64,000 nucleotides of DNA from Nonlabens sp. Ci31 (GTDB lineage Bacteria; Bacteroidota; Bacteroidia; Flavobacteriales; Flavobacteriaceae): NCBI RefSeq assembly GCF_012974865.1, contig NZ_CP043633.1:1612001-1676000 (forward strand). Direction: 5' to 3'. The first letter of the stretch is position 1; every line of letters begins with the position of its first letter. This document shows positions 55,355 through 63,615 of this stretch, one piece after another. The position numbers and the translations under genes are program-made. Under the pieces are notes generated by a model, which made no database searches, had not been told where the DNA came from, and saw nothing but the letters and a program-made list of their open reading frames with translations.

Positions 55355-56644
55355 ATGTCTCAAAAATTTTCAACAAACGCACTTCATGCAGGTCATGATG
55401 TAAAGAACAACGGTGGCACCAGAGCTGTTCCATTGTATCAATCCACTAGTTATGTGTTCCATAACAGCGATCATGCTGCAAATCTTTTTGCACTGGCTGA
55501 GCCCGGATACATATACACCAGAATTAACAACCCGACGGTAGATGTGCTCGAGCAACGTCTTGCTGCACTAGAAGGAGGAATAGCCGCAGTGGCAACCGCT
55601 TCTGGAACCAGTGCAATTTCTACAACTCTCTTAACGCTTTTACGTGCTGGCGATCATATCGTTGCGAGCAATTCTCTATATGGAGGTACGTTCAATTTGC
55701 TGTTGGTGACCTTACCTCGTTTAGGAATTACAACCACATTTGTGAATCCTAATGATAAGGATGCCTTTACAAATGCAATTCAAGAAAATACCCGCGCCAT
55801 TTTTGTGGAGTCCCTAGGGAATCCAAAACTAGATGTACTCGATCTTAAAAAAATTAGCGCGCAGGCAAAAACAGCTCGTGTTCCTTTGATCGTAGATAAT
55901 ACTGTTGCAACGCCTTATTTATTAAATCCAATAGAGTATGGAGCAAATATCGTGATCCACTCACTTACTAAATACATCAATGGCAATGGGACGGCACTCG
56001 GTGGTATTATTATCGATGCAGGAACCTTTGATTGGACCAATGGCAAGTTCCCTGAATTTACAGAACCTAGTGCAGGATATCACGGATTAATCTACAGTGA
56101 AGCACTGGAGGCAGCAGCTTTTATTGCTAAAGTACGTATTGAAGGATTACGTGATCTAGGGGGAGCGATTTCTCCATTTAATGCTTGGCAAATTATCCAA
56201 GGACTAGAAACATTGCCTTTACGCATGGATAGACATTCTCAAAATGCATTGGAACTAGCTAAATGGTTACAATCTAAAGAAGAAGTAGAATGGGTCAATT
56301 ATCCTGGTCTAGAAACCAGCGATTACCACGACCTAGCAAAAGAGTATTTGCCTAAAGGGCAAAGCGGAATTGTCACTTTTGGCGTAAAAGGTGGTTATGA
56401 AATTGCAAAGAAAGTGGTAGATAGTGCAAAGGTATTTTCATTACTGGCTAACATAGGAGACACCAAATCATTGATCATCCATCCAGCGAGTACGACTCAC
56501 CAGCAATTAAAAGATGAAGATCAATTGACTACTGGAGTTACTAAAGACTTGATCCGACTGTCTGTAGGTCTGGAAGATCTGACTGATCTGACTGCAGATT
56601 TAGAACAGGCTTTTGCTTCAATCGATAAAAAAGTCCTTGCATAG
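55355..56644 (+). CDS. metY: O-acetylhomoserine aminocarboxypropyltransferase (sulfhydrylase)
   Basis: A 429-residue PLP enzyme of the Cys/Met metabolism family, making homocysteine from O-acetylhomoserine and sulfide. Signatures: HAGHDVKNNGGTRAVPLYQSTSYVF, GYIYTRINNPTVDVLEQRLAALEGG, VIHSLTKYINGNGTALGG (PLP Lys in SLTKY) and SLIIHPASTTHQQL. It is the first gene after the SAM-I riboswitch and directly abuts metX (its TAG is followed at once by the metX ATG). Confidence 0.95.
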   Translation: MSQKFSTNALHAGHDVKNNGGTRAVPLYQSTSYVFHNSDHAANLFALAEPGYIYTRINNPTVDVLEQRLAALEGGIAAVATASGTSAISTTLLTLLRAGDHIVASNSLYGGTFNLLLVTLPRLGITTTFVNPNDKDAFTNAIQENTRAIFVESLGNPKLDVLDLKKISAQAKTARVPLIVDNTVATPYLLNPIEYGANIVIHSLTKYINGNGTALGGIIIDAGTFDWTNGKFPEFTEPSAGYHGLIYSEALEAAAFIAKVRIEGLRDLGGAISPFNAWQIIQGLETLPLRMDRHSQNALELAKWLQSKEEVEWVNYPGLETSDYHDLAKEYLPKGQSGIVTFGVKGGYEIAKKVVDSAKVFSLLANIGDTKSLIIHPASTTHQQLKDEDQLTTGVTKDLIRLSVGLEDLTDLTADLEQAFASIDKKVLA

Positions 56645-57661
56645 ATGGCTCTTAATTTAAAACATATCGACCTTCTAGATTTTAAATTAAAGTCGGGAAA
56701 AGTGCAGGATATTAGTGTTTCTTATCAGGTTTTTGGGCGTGCGTTGCATACGGCGCCCATTATTCTGATCAATCATGCGCTTACAGGGAATTCTTCTGTG
56801 ACCGACTGGTGGGGGGACCTAATAGGCGATAAAAAAGTGATTGATACCTTGCAATTTACAGTTCTCGCGTTTGATATTCCAGGAAATGGTTATGATGGAA
56901 ACATTGATCATTTGATCTTTAATTATCAAGATTGGACGCTGTTTGATGTAGGTTTCGCTTTCGCGAAAGCGCTACAATCATTAAACATCTCGTTTATAGA
57001 CCTAGGAATAGGAGGAAGTATAGGCGGTGCCTTATTATGGGAAATGCTAGCGCAACAACCAGAATTATTTGGAACTATCGTGCCTATCGCAGCAGACTGG
57101 AAAGCAACCGACTGGATCATAGCTTGTTGTCATATTCAAGAATCCATCCTTGCTACATCGAGCAAACCTGTAGAAGTGGCTAGACAACACGCGATGACTT
57201 TTTATAGATCACCGCAAGGATTGCGCTATAAATTTAAAAGGAGTAAAGATCATACAGCTTTTAAGGTGCAAGAATGGTTGGATTTCCATGGTGTCGAATT
57301 AAAAAAGCGATTTTCATTACCTGCTTATAGATTATTAAACCAATTGTTATGTACAGCCAATGCTGCCAATCATAGGGATGAAAATATAGTCGCAACTATC
57401 GCTCCTTCTCAAACAGCCATTGAGTTAGTTGCTATAGACACGGACGGGTTTTTTGTTGCTGATGAAGATCGCAGGACTTATGGTTTATTAAAAGAAGAAA
57501 GAGATGTTAATTATCATGAAATTTCTTCCATCCATGGCCATGATGCCTTCCTAATCGAGCACGATCAGGTAAAGGAAATTCTTTGCGAGGTCCTACAAAA
57601 CCGACTGTCTAAAACTTCAAAAACCATTTGTAATAATATCAGTTCACTGCAAAGTGCTTAG
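56645..57661 (+). CDS. metX: Homoserine O-acetyltransferase-like alpha/beta hydrolase (MetX)
   Basis: A 338-residue MetX-type alpha/beta hydrolase: ILINHALTGNSSVTDWWGD (oxyanion region), FDIPGNGYDG, DLGIGGSIGGALLWEML with the nucleophile Ser in GGSIGG, AIDTDGFFVADED (Asp) and the catalytic His in IHGHDAFLIEH. It would acetylate homoserine for MetY, encoded just upstream. It is shorter than proteobacterial MetX, as in other Bacteroidetes. A 16-bp palindrome is read in frame as AFAKA (position 102 region). The last base of the stop codon is the first base of the hom GTG start. Confidence 0.88.
   Translation: MALNLKHIDLLDFKLKSGKVQDISVSYQVFGRALHTAPIILINHALTGNSSVTDWWGDLIGDKKVIDTLQFTVLAFDIPGNGYDGNIDHLIFNYQDWTLFDVGFAFAKALQSLNISFIDLGIGGSIGGALLWEMLAQQPELFGTIVPIAADWKATDWIIACCHIQESILATSSKPVEVARQHAMTFYRSPQGLRYKFKRSKDHTAFKVQEWLDFHGVELKKRFSLPAYRLLNQLLCTANAANHRDENIVATIAPSQTAIELVAIDTDGFFVADEDRRTYGLLKEERDVNYHEISSIHGHDAFLIEHDQVKEILCEVLQNRLSKTSKTICNNISSLQSA
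56956..56971. repeat. 16-bp palindrome, copy 12
   Basis: Perfect copy inside metX, in frame as AFAKA. Confidence 0.9.
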
Positions 57662-58770
57662 TGATCTATCCAAAACTTAATAATTTGAAAAACATACACT
57701 TATATATATTCGGAGTCGGGAATGTGGGGAGTACCCTGATTGATCAAGTACTCCAGTCGCGTTCCTTTTTTAAACAACAACACGGTATAGACCTACGAAT
57801 TGTAGGTCTTGCTAATTCAAAACGAGTATTATTGGATCTAGACGGAATTTCAAAGAACTGGAAAGAAAACTTTGGCAATTTATCTGAAGCTCGAGAAGCA
57901 GATAGTTTTTATAAGATTTCCAGTCTTTATGATGCGACTAAAATTGCCATAGACGCAACGGCAAGTAAAGAGGTTTCTCAGTACTATCCAGTGCTGCTAG
58001 AAAATGATTTTAATATCGTAACTGCTAATAAAATTGCCAATACTTTGTCACAAGAATTCTACGATTTGATCCGGACATTATTAATTACAAAGAACTTAGG
58101 CTTTGAATATGAAACTAACGTGGGAGCAGGATTGCCTATTATTCAATCGGTTAAAGACTTGTACAGTAGCGGCGAGCAACTGTTTGCTATAAATGGCGTT
58201 TTCTCTGGTTCTTTGAGCTACATTTTTAATCGCTTTAGTGAAGAAGACAAACCTTTTTCAGAGATCGTAATAGAAGCTTTAAAAGAAGGCTATACAGAGC
58301 CTGATCCTAGAGAAGATCTTTCTGGGAATGATGTGGCTAGAAAACTGTTGGTCCTTGCTCGTGAGGCAGGTTTAAAACTAGAGTTTGACGATATTCAAAT
58401 AGAAAATTTAGTTATTCCATCCTTAAGAACAGCCTCTTTAAATCAGTTTTTAGATGAGGTTAAAAGCTTAGATCCTGTTTTACAAAAAAAGAAGGACGCT
58501 TTAGAAGAAGGAGAAGTTCTGAGGCATCTAGGCGAGCTGGATGTGGTGAATAGACAACTTAAAGTTTCTTTGAAAGCTGTAAAAAAAGAAAGTCCATCCG
58601 GCCAATTAAAAGGCAGCGACGGCTTTTTTGAAATTTATTCAGAAAGCTATGCGACAAATCCTTTAGTGATCAAAGGAGCTGGCGCTGGAAAGGCGGTTAC
58701 TGCTCGGGGTCTTTTATCAGATATAATAAAAGTGAGTAAGTCTACTAAAGAGGTTTTAGTGGCTCGATAA
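57661..58770 (+). CDS. hom: Homoserine dehydrogenase
   Basis: A 369-residue homoserine dehydrogenase without an N-terminal aspartokinase or C-terminal ACT domain. IYIFGVGNVGSTLIDQVL-type nucleotide fold (GVGNVG) near residue 19, VTANKIANT (catalytic Lys), NVGAGLPIIQSVKDL, GVFSGSLSYIFNRF and GYTEPDPREDLSGNDVARKLLVLAREAG are diagnostic. It reduces aspartate semialdehyde to homoserine, the substrate of MetX. The GTG start overlaps the metX stop by one base, so it is the third gene of the SAM-controlled operon. The lack of an ACT domain fits control by the riboswitch rather than by threonine. Confidence 0.92.
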   Translation: MIYPKLNNLKNIHLYIFGVGNVGSTLIDQVLQSRSFFKQQHGIDLRIVGLANSKRVLLDLDGISKNWKENFGNLSEAREADSFYKISSLYDATKIAIDATASKEVSQYYPVLLENDFNIVTANKIANTLSQEFYDLIRTLLITKNLGFEYETNVGAGLPIIQSVKDLYSSGEQLFAINGVFSGSLSYIFNRFSEEDKPFSEIVIEALKEGYTEPDPREDLSGNDVARKLLVLAREAGLKLEFDDIQIENLVIPSLRTASLNQFLDEVKSLDPVLQKKKDALEEGEVLRHLGELDVVNRQLKVSLKAVKKESPSGQLKGSDGFFEIYSESYATNPLVIKGAGAGKAVTARGLLSDIIKVSKSTKEVLVAR

Positions 58771-58801
58771 GTTCAAATAGGAAAGGGAGGTGTATTAGTT
58801 T

Positions 58802-58817
58802 CGTTTTCGCGAAAGCA
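58802..58817. repeat. 16-bp palindrome, copy 13 (two mismatches)
   Basis: CGTTTTCGCGAAAGCA between the convergent hom and histidine kinase genes; core TTTCGCGAAA conserved. Confidence 0.7.
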
Positions 58818-58834
58818 GAACTATAACCTAAAAC

Positions 58835-60040
58835 TTATTGAGCAATACTGAAAGTGAAGGTAGTATATGAACCTAGCTCAGATGCTACTGAAATTTCTCC
58901 ACCTAATTTATAAACTAGTTTTTTTACAGTACTAAGACCTATTCCATGTCCCTTTTGGCCGTTACGATCATATGCTCCTACCGTAGAAAAGAGGTCAAAA
59001 ATAGTTTCTAGTTTATCGTTTGGAATTCCTCTACCATTATCAGATATTTTAAAGATATAATGAGTGGTATCTAAGGAAATACTCAGGTCAATGACGGCCT
59101 TTTCCTTATCGTTGTATTTAATACTGTTTCCTATTAAATTTAAAAAGATTTGTTCTAGAGCCACCCGATTGCAGTGCAACGTATGATTAAATTCTGGCAG
59201 GTTGATCTCACAATCATGCTTGATATTGATAAGCTCGATGATGTTTTCAAGAAGATCGTTAACATTAAAACTTTTACGGTCGTCCATATCGTAAGAGGAA
59301 CTTTCATAATGCGCTAGGATGTCAGTGATATAATTACTCAAGGATAGGGAAGACTTTTTAAGATAGCCTAAATATTTTTTCCCATTATCATCAAAAAGTT
59401 CTGAATATTTCTTTTTAAGAATATCTGAGGTCAAAATAAGATTTGCTAGGGGCATTTTCATATCGTGGGAAACGGTACCGGCAAAATCTTTTAATAATTC
59501 ATTATGTTTTTTCAAATGACTTCTAGATTCCTGAAGTTCATTATTAAGTACATGAAGCTTGAGGAGTTCCTGCACTTGCTGTGCTAAATGTTGCAAAGCT
59601 TTCTTCTGTTTTTCATCTAGCTTTTTAGGTTGGTCATCGATAACGCATAAGGTTCCTAATGCATGTCCTGATGGGTCTAATATGGGTACTCCAGCATAAA
59701 AGATGACTGGGTTTTCTTTATCGAGAACTAAGGGGTTGTCTTTAAACCTAAGGTCACTAGATGCATCAGAGATTTCCATAAGCTCTGTTGGGTTGTGAAT
59801 AGCATGAGCACAAAAACTGACTTCTCTAGAGGTTTCACAAGCGGCAATTCCTACCTTAGATTTGAACCACTGCCTATTTTCATCAACAAGCGAAATAACA
59901 GCATTGCGGGTACCGCATATATAGGAAGCAAGCTCTGTGATGTGGTCATATTGCTGTTCTGGAAGAGAATCTAGAATATGAAGACTTTGTAAAGCATTTA
60001 ATCTAGCCTTTTCATTTTTAGGATCTTTAGGGGCAATCAT
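58835..60040 (-). CDS. GAF-domain sensor histidine kinase
   Basis: A 401-residue cytoplasmic kinase. GAF domain at about residues 20-165 (ICGTRNAVISLVDENRQWFKSKVGI, FCAHAIHNPTELMEI, YAGVPILDPSGHALGTLCVID), then a coiled-coil, then HisKA with the phosphorylated His in FAGTVSHDMKMPLANL, and the ATPase domain: FLNLIGNSIKYND (N box), ISDNGRGIPND (G1), GHGIGLSTVKKLVYKLGG (G2). No membrane segment. No response regulator is adjacent, so the partner and signal are unknown. Convergent with the methionine operon. Confidence 0.9.
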   Translation of the reverse strand: MIAPKDPKNEKARLNALQSLHILDSLPEQQYDHITELASYICGTRNAVISLVDENRQWFKSKVGIAACETSREVSFCAHAIHNPTELMEISDASSDLRFKDNPLVLDKENPVIFYAGVPILDPSGHALGTLCVIDDQPKKLDEKQKKALQHLAQQVQELLKLHVLNNELQESRSHLKKHNELLKDFAGTVSHDMKMPLANLILTSDILKKKYSELFDDNGKKYLGYLKKSSLSLSNYITDILAHYESSSYDMDDRKSFNVNDLLENIIELINIKHDCEINLPEFNHTLHCNRVALEQIFLNLIGNSIKYNDKEKAVIDLSISLDTTHYIFKISDNGRGIPNDKLETIFDLFSTVGAYDRNGQKGHGIGLSTVKKLVYKLGGEISVASELGSYTTFTFSIAQ

Positions 60041-60245
60041 TAAGTAAGGGTTGGTTTATAAGCTCTCCACTTCTTATTTAATTAGAAGCATTCTCAAATA
60101 TAAGGAGAATTATTGCCGCAGTTTTGGGTGACTGCATTGTTTTCGATAAGAGGTCGTTATTAAGGATGTTTGTTATCAAAACATTAAAATTATAAATAGC
60201 TCGTTTTGAAATAGAAATTTAAGGATACAAAGAAGCTTTGTGATC

Positions 60246-61472
60246 TTATTTTTTTAAAGCTTTAATTTCCTCTTTTAACAGCTCTATTTGAACTTGTTGC
60301 TCTTGAACAGCTTTTACAAGTATAGGAATTACTTGTCCGTAGTCTACTGCAAGAGATTTTTGATCGTCTTTTCCTTCATCGACTATAGAAGGAATCTGAC
60401 CCTGAAGCTCCTGAGCCATAAAACCGTATTGAAGTTGGTTTTCTTTATCGTTTATATAATGGTACTGATAGGTGTTTAATGAATTGATCACTTCTAAACC
60501 TGGTTGTAATGGTTCAATGTTTTGCTTTTTCCTTCTATCAGAAGTTCTAAAGGCATTTTGAAAATAAAAATTATTCCAAGAATTACCATTTCTTCCTAGA
60601 TCCTTTACACCGTTCAAAAAAGGAAAATGAGCAAAATCGCTAAACATATAATCTGCAGTGGTTCCTCCTCCACTTCCTATATTTATTCTAAGTCCGCCAT
60701 CGGGATCATTGTCATTAGTATGTACTCCCTGAGTATACACGCGTCTAAAGTGACGACTAAATATACCTAAATCATAACCTGTTGAATTGGTATTATCAGT
60801 AGAGTTTACTGCTGGATAAAACTGATTGTTATCCATTATTAATTTATTAGCTCCAGAAAAGGAGTAGGAAAAGGTTCCATTATTATTAGAAGCGTTGGAA
60901 TTTAAATTAGTGTTGCTCTGAGTGATTTCAAAGTTGTCTGACCCACGTTGTATTTTAATTCCTTGGCCATTTACAGCTGTAGAGATGTGGAGTAATTGAG
61001 TAGCATTATTTTCTCCTATTCCTATATTTCCATTTGTTTTAACTCGCATACGTTCCTGGGTGTTTGTTGCAATGACCAGATCTTGATCATCAAGGGTTCC
61101 CAAAAAATCTTCACCGGTGTTGGTTCCTGCAGTAGTACTAGAGTTACCAGTAGTTTTCCAGAAAGATGAAGGATCAACTCCATTGGATGTGTTATTACTT
61201 GTCAAGGGTTGCCATATCATTCCGTTCCAATAGTAAAAGCCTTTGCCCGATGCCATATCCGTATTATACACTAAAAGGCTCTCTTCCATGTTTCCTGTAA
61301 TAGGGGCTTGGGTATTTAAATCTTCTATAGCAACACGCGGTATAAGGATTCCTTTATCTCGCGTGCTGGTAGTAACCTCTAGGATAGCACTTGAAGAGGG
61401 ATTTGATGTTCCTATGCCTATCTGGGCAAATAGGGTAGTGCTAAAAAGTAAGCTGAGTAAAATGGACTTCAT
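60246..61472 (-). CDS. Exported tail-fibre-like protein with S74 (intramolecular chaperone) domain
   Basis: A 408-residue protein with signal peptide MKSILLSLLFSTTLFAQ. The mature start IGIGTSNPSSSAILEVTTSTRDKGILIPR and the FYYWNGMIWQPL module match the protein at 7310. The C-terminal domain (SDRRKKQNIEPLQPGLEVINSLNTYQYHYI ... YGFMAQELQGQIPSIV ... VDYGQVIPILVKAVQEQQVQI) is peptidase S74, which cleaves itself after trimerising a fibre in phage tail spikes; SDRRKK is the cleavage site. A trailing coiled-coil follows. In Flavobacteriia such proteins are chromosomal surface fibres, not phage tails; no phage genes are near. Confidence 0.85.
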   Translation of the reverse strand: MKSILLSLLFSTTLFAQIGIGTSNPSSSAILEVTTSTRDKGILIPRVAIEDLNTQAPITGNMEESLLVYNTDMASGKGFYYWNGMIWQPLTSNNTSNGVDPSSFWKTTGNSSTTAGTNTGEDFLGTLDDQDLVIATNTQERMRVKTNGNIGIGENNATQLLHISTAVNGQGIKIQRGSDNFEITQSNTNLNSNASNNNGTFSYSFSGANKLIMDNNQFYPAVNSTDNTNSTGYDLGIFSRHFRRVYTQGVHTNDNDPDGGLRINIGSGGGTTADYMFSDFAHFPFLNGVKDLGRNGNSWNNFYFQNAFRTSDRRKKQNIEPLQPGLEVINSLNTYQYHYINDKENQLQYGFMAQELQGQIPSIVDEGKDDQKSLAVDYGQVIPILVKAVQEQQVQIELLKEEIKALKK

Positions 61473-61581
61473 AAGTTTATTTTATCTATTTACGTTTAGA
61501 ATAAAAGCCGAGATGTGAATGAAAAGTTAAGATTACCATTCCAGACATAGTGTAGAAGAGGAGAAAGTATTAGATTTGGTT

Positions 61582-61989
61582 ATGCTCTCAAGAAAAACGA
61601 AATACGGTATTAAAGCACTTGCTTACCTTGCAAAACTGGAAAGCCAGTCTCCTACAGCGATTGCTACTATTGCCGATGCTGAGAATATACCTCATAAATT
61701 TCTAGAAGCCATTCTTTTAGAACTGCGTAAGAATAGTATCTTGGGTAGTCGTAAAGGAAAAGGCGGTGGATACTATTTAATGCAAAGCCCAGAAAAAATT
61801 AGAATGTCTACTGTTCATCGTATTTTAGAAGGTCCTATTGCTATGCTTCCTTGTGTAAGTCTTAATTTTTATGAAAAATGTGAGGACTGCTTGGATGAAG
61901 ACGCTTGCTCCGTGAACCGACTTATGGTTCAAGTAAGGGATAATACCCTTGCTATTTTAGAAAATCAAACCTTACAGGATTTGCTCTAA
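61582..61989 (+). CDS. Rrf2 family transcriptional regulator
   Basis: A 135-residue winged-helix protein starting MLSRKTKYGIKALAYLAKL (ATG 61582; an upstream TTG at 61576 is less likely). IPHKFLEAILLELRKNSILGSRKGKGGGYYL is the recognition and wing region. Near the C-terminus CVSLNFYEKCEDCLDEDAC holds four cysteines, more than the three of IscR, so an Fe-S cluster or zinc site is possible. In Bacteroidetes Rrf2 members in this position often control sulfur metabolism; the methionine operon and a ferredoxin reductase on either side fit that, but it is inference. Confidence 0.88.
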   Translation: MLSRKTKYGIKALAYLAKLESQSPTAIATIADAENIPHKFLEAILLELRKNSILGSRKGKGGGYYLMQSPEKIRMSTVHRILEGPIAMLPCVSLNFYEKCEDCLDEDACSVNRLMVQVRDNTLAILENQTLQDLL

Positions 61990-62320
61990 GTTCAAATACT
62001 GCCTTAATTTTCATTTTTAACGATCTCTCTTTCGTATTAGGTTGACACTTTAATAAATTTATCCAACGTTTATCGAAGTACTCCGTGCAGGTAAATCAGT
62101 ACCGGCAAACTCCGTACAAGCAAGGCTGGTATCAGATTATTAATGACTTACCTATTTCTAAAGAGGAACAGTTAAAAACTTTTTCCTAGTGATTTGCTCA
62201 AAGATTTTATTGATTCTCTATAGGTTTGACAAGGCCGTTTCTTGCCTATGAAAAAAAAGATTCTGTAAAATATACCTGTCTTTATTAAAGGAACTTCAAA
62301 AATGAAGCTATTAAAATAAT
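61990..62320. other. Intergenic stretch with a short coding relic
   Basis: No gene. At about 62085-62190 one plus frame reads QYRQTPYKQGWYQIINDLPI and KEEQLKTFS before TAG, which looks like the decayed end of a gene. It sits next to the IS insertion. Confidence 0.4.
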
Positions 62321-63279
62321 TTGAGTTACACACTTAGCATCTGTTTTATATCTTTATGATAAATTGGTTTAGCTATTACCATTCTTTCTATTGTTTTATG
62401 GAATATGCTCTGTTTGGATTGAGATCGATTAATTCTAAAACAGAATTCGTCAAAGTAGCTTTGCACATGCCATTTACTAACATGTGTAGGTATTGCTCTC
62501 AACCAAGATTTTAACTGCATAATTACAACATGTAGTTCTTTAAAATTACTTCCGTTATTACTTAGTTTCTGCTCTATATCATAATTCTTTTTAAGTGGAG
62601 CATAACCTCTCCATTTATCGGTAACTATTTTTGCAGAGGGATCTATATGTTCTTCAAATATTGGAGTTAGTGATTTAGCTGAGTAATCATCTATAGACTT
62701 CACATAAACTCTTTTGATTTTATGTTCGGCGCTCAGTTCTACCGCTATCACTGCTTTTTTCTTTTTTGAATCGTAACTTCTACCTTGCTTGCCTTGTTCT
62801 TTTCCCCCTACGGTAAATTCATCTACATGAACTATTTCGGTTAGAGGATATTTTTGACTGCTTTTCATTGACTTTCTAACTTTCTGCATGAAATACCAAG
62901 CGGTACCTTGACGGATATCAAATCGCTTTCCCATTTGAACACTGGAAACACTCTTGGTACTAGTACTCATTTCAAACACAACGCAGAATGCCTTTTGCAA
63001 ACCAAATTTAACCTTATGAAACAAGGTGTTTGCAGTGGCGCTTTCAACGTGATTGCAACTGTAACAGTGATATCTATAACCAGATTTTTCACAGCCCTTA
63101 GTGTGACCACATTTTGTACATGTAAAACCATCCTGCCATTTTATTTTTGCTAAATATGCTTTACAAGCATCATCATCTGGCAGTTCTTTCACAAAACTCA
63201 GTATATTTTGACCTTTAAATACTTCCATAACCCGTGTTATTAATGATAACAAGATACGGAAACTATATGACTAACTCAA
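62321..63279. mobile_element. IS1595-family insertion sequence, intact
   Basis: A 959-bp element with ends TTGAGTTAcacac at left and its complement TAACTCAA at right, the first 8 bp of the terminal repeats being identical and 5 of the next 9 matching. The flanking 8 bp are identical (AAAATAAT at 62313-62320 and 63280-63287), a perfect target duplication of the size expected for IS1595. The left terminal repeat overlaps the transposase stop codon. One complete transposase gene; no passenger. Confidence 0.9.
62326..63228 (-). CDS. IS1595 family transposase (ISXO2-like)
   Basis: About 300 residues from ATG 63228 (MEVFKGQNILSFVKELPDDDACK). An N-terminal zinc ribbon (CTKCGHTKGCEKSGYRYHCYSC) is followed by the DDE_Tnp_ISXO2 domain: VDEFTVGGKEQGKQGRSYD (first Asp), IVTDKWRGYAPL (second Asp), and SYFDEFCFRINR near residue 270, the family's third acidic region. 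The frame is intact from terminal repeat to terminal repeat, so the element could be active. Confidence 0.92.
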   Translation of the reverse strand: MEVFKGQNILSFVKELPDDDACKAYLAKIKWQDGFTCTKCGHTKGCEKSGYRYHCYSCNHVESATANTLFHKVKFGLQKAFCVVFEMSTSTKSVSSVQMGKRFDIRQGTAWYFMQKVRKSMKSSQKYPLTEIVHVDEFTVGGKEQGKQGRSYDSKKKKAVIAVELSAEHKIKRVYVKSIDDYSAKSLTPIFEEHIDPSAKIVTDKWRGYAPLKKNYDIEQKLSNNGSNFKELHVVIMQLKSWLRAIPTHVSKWHVQSYFDEFCFRINRSQSKQSIFHKTIERMVIAKPIYHKDIKQMLSV

Positions 63280-63615
63280 AAAATAATAATACGATATTAT
63301 CCTATATGACTTGTAGGGTTTAAATAAAGCTGTATATTCGTGATGTTAAGTTTTAACAAATTGTTTTGGATAGGTCAAATACCGCGAGTTGCTTACAATA
63401 TTAAGATGGGCTGTTTTCTTATTTTAACATCTCGTGGTTGACCGTTCAAAAAATCCCATCTCCATCCTTTGTGATGGATTTTTTGTTTTTACCCATTTTT
63501 CAAAAAGAATCTCCTTTCAACTTCTTTCTGTAATCATAGAATTCCGTTAATCATTTGCTTAACTAGTGAATGATGACGACCTTTGCATCGCTAAAATAAT
63601 AGCCTTAAAGTTGCT
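63280..63615. other. Intergenic stretch with a terminator
   Basis: Contains, at about 63448-63486, a hairpin AAAAAATCCC.../...GGATTTTTTG with a T-tract, likely ending an upstream transcription unit that predates the IS insertion. No gene recognised. Confidence 0.55.

Noticed and set aside
60246..61472. Phage tail spike (S74 domain) as a sign of a prophage
   Set aside because: It has a signal peptide and a flavobacterial surface-protein N-terminus, and no other phage gene is near.
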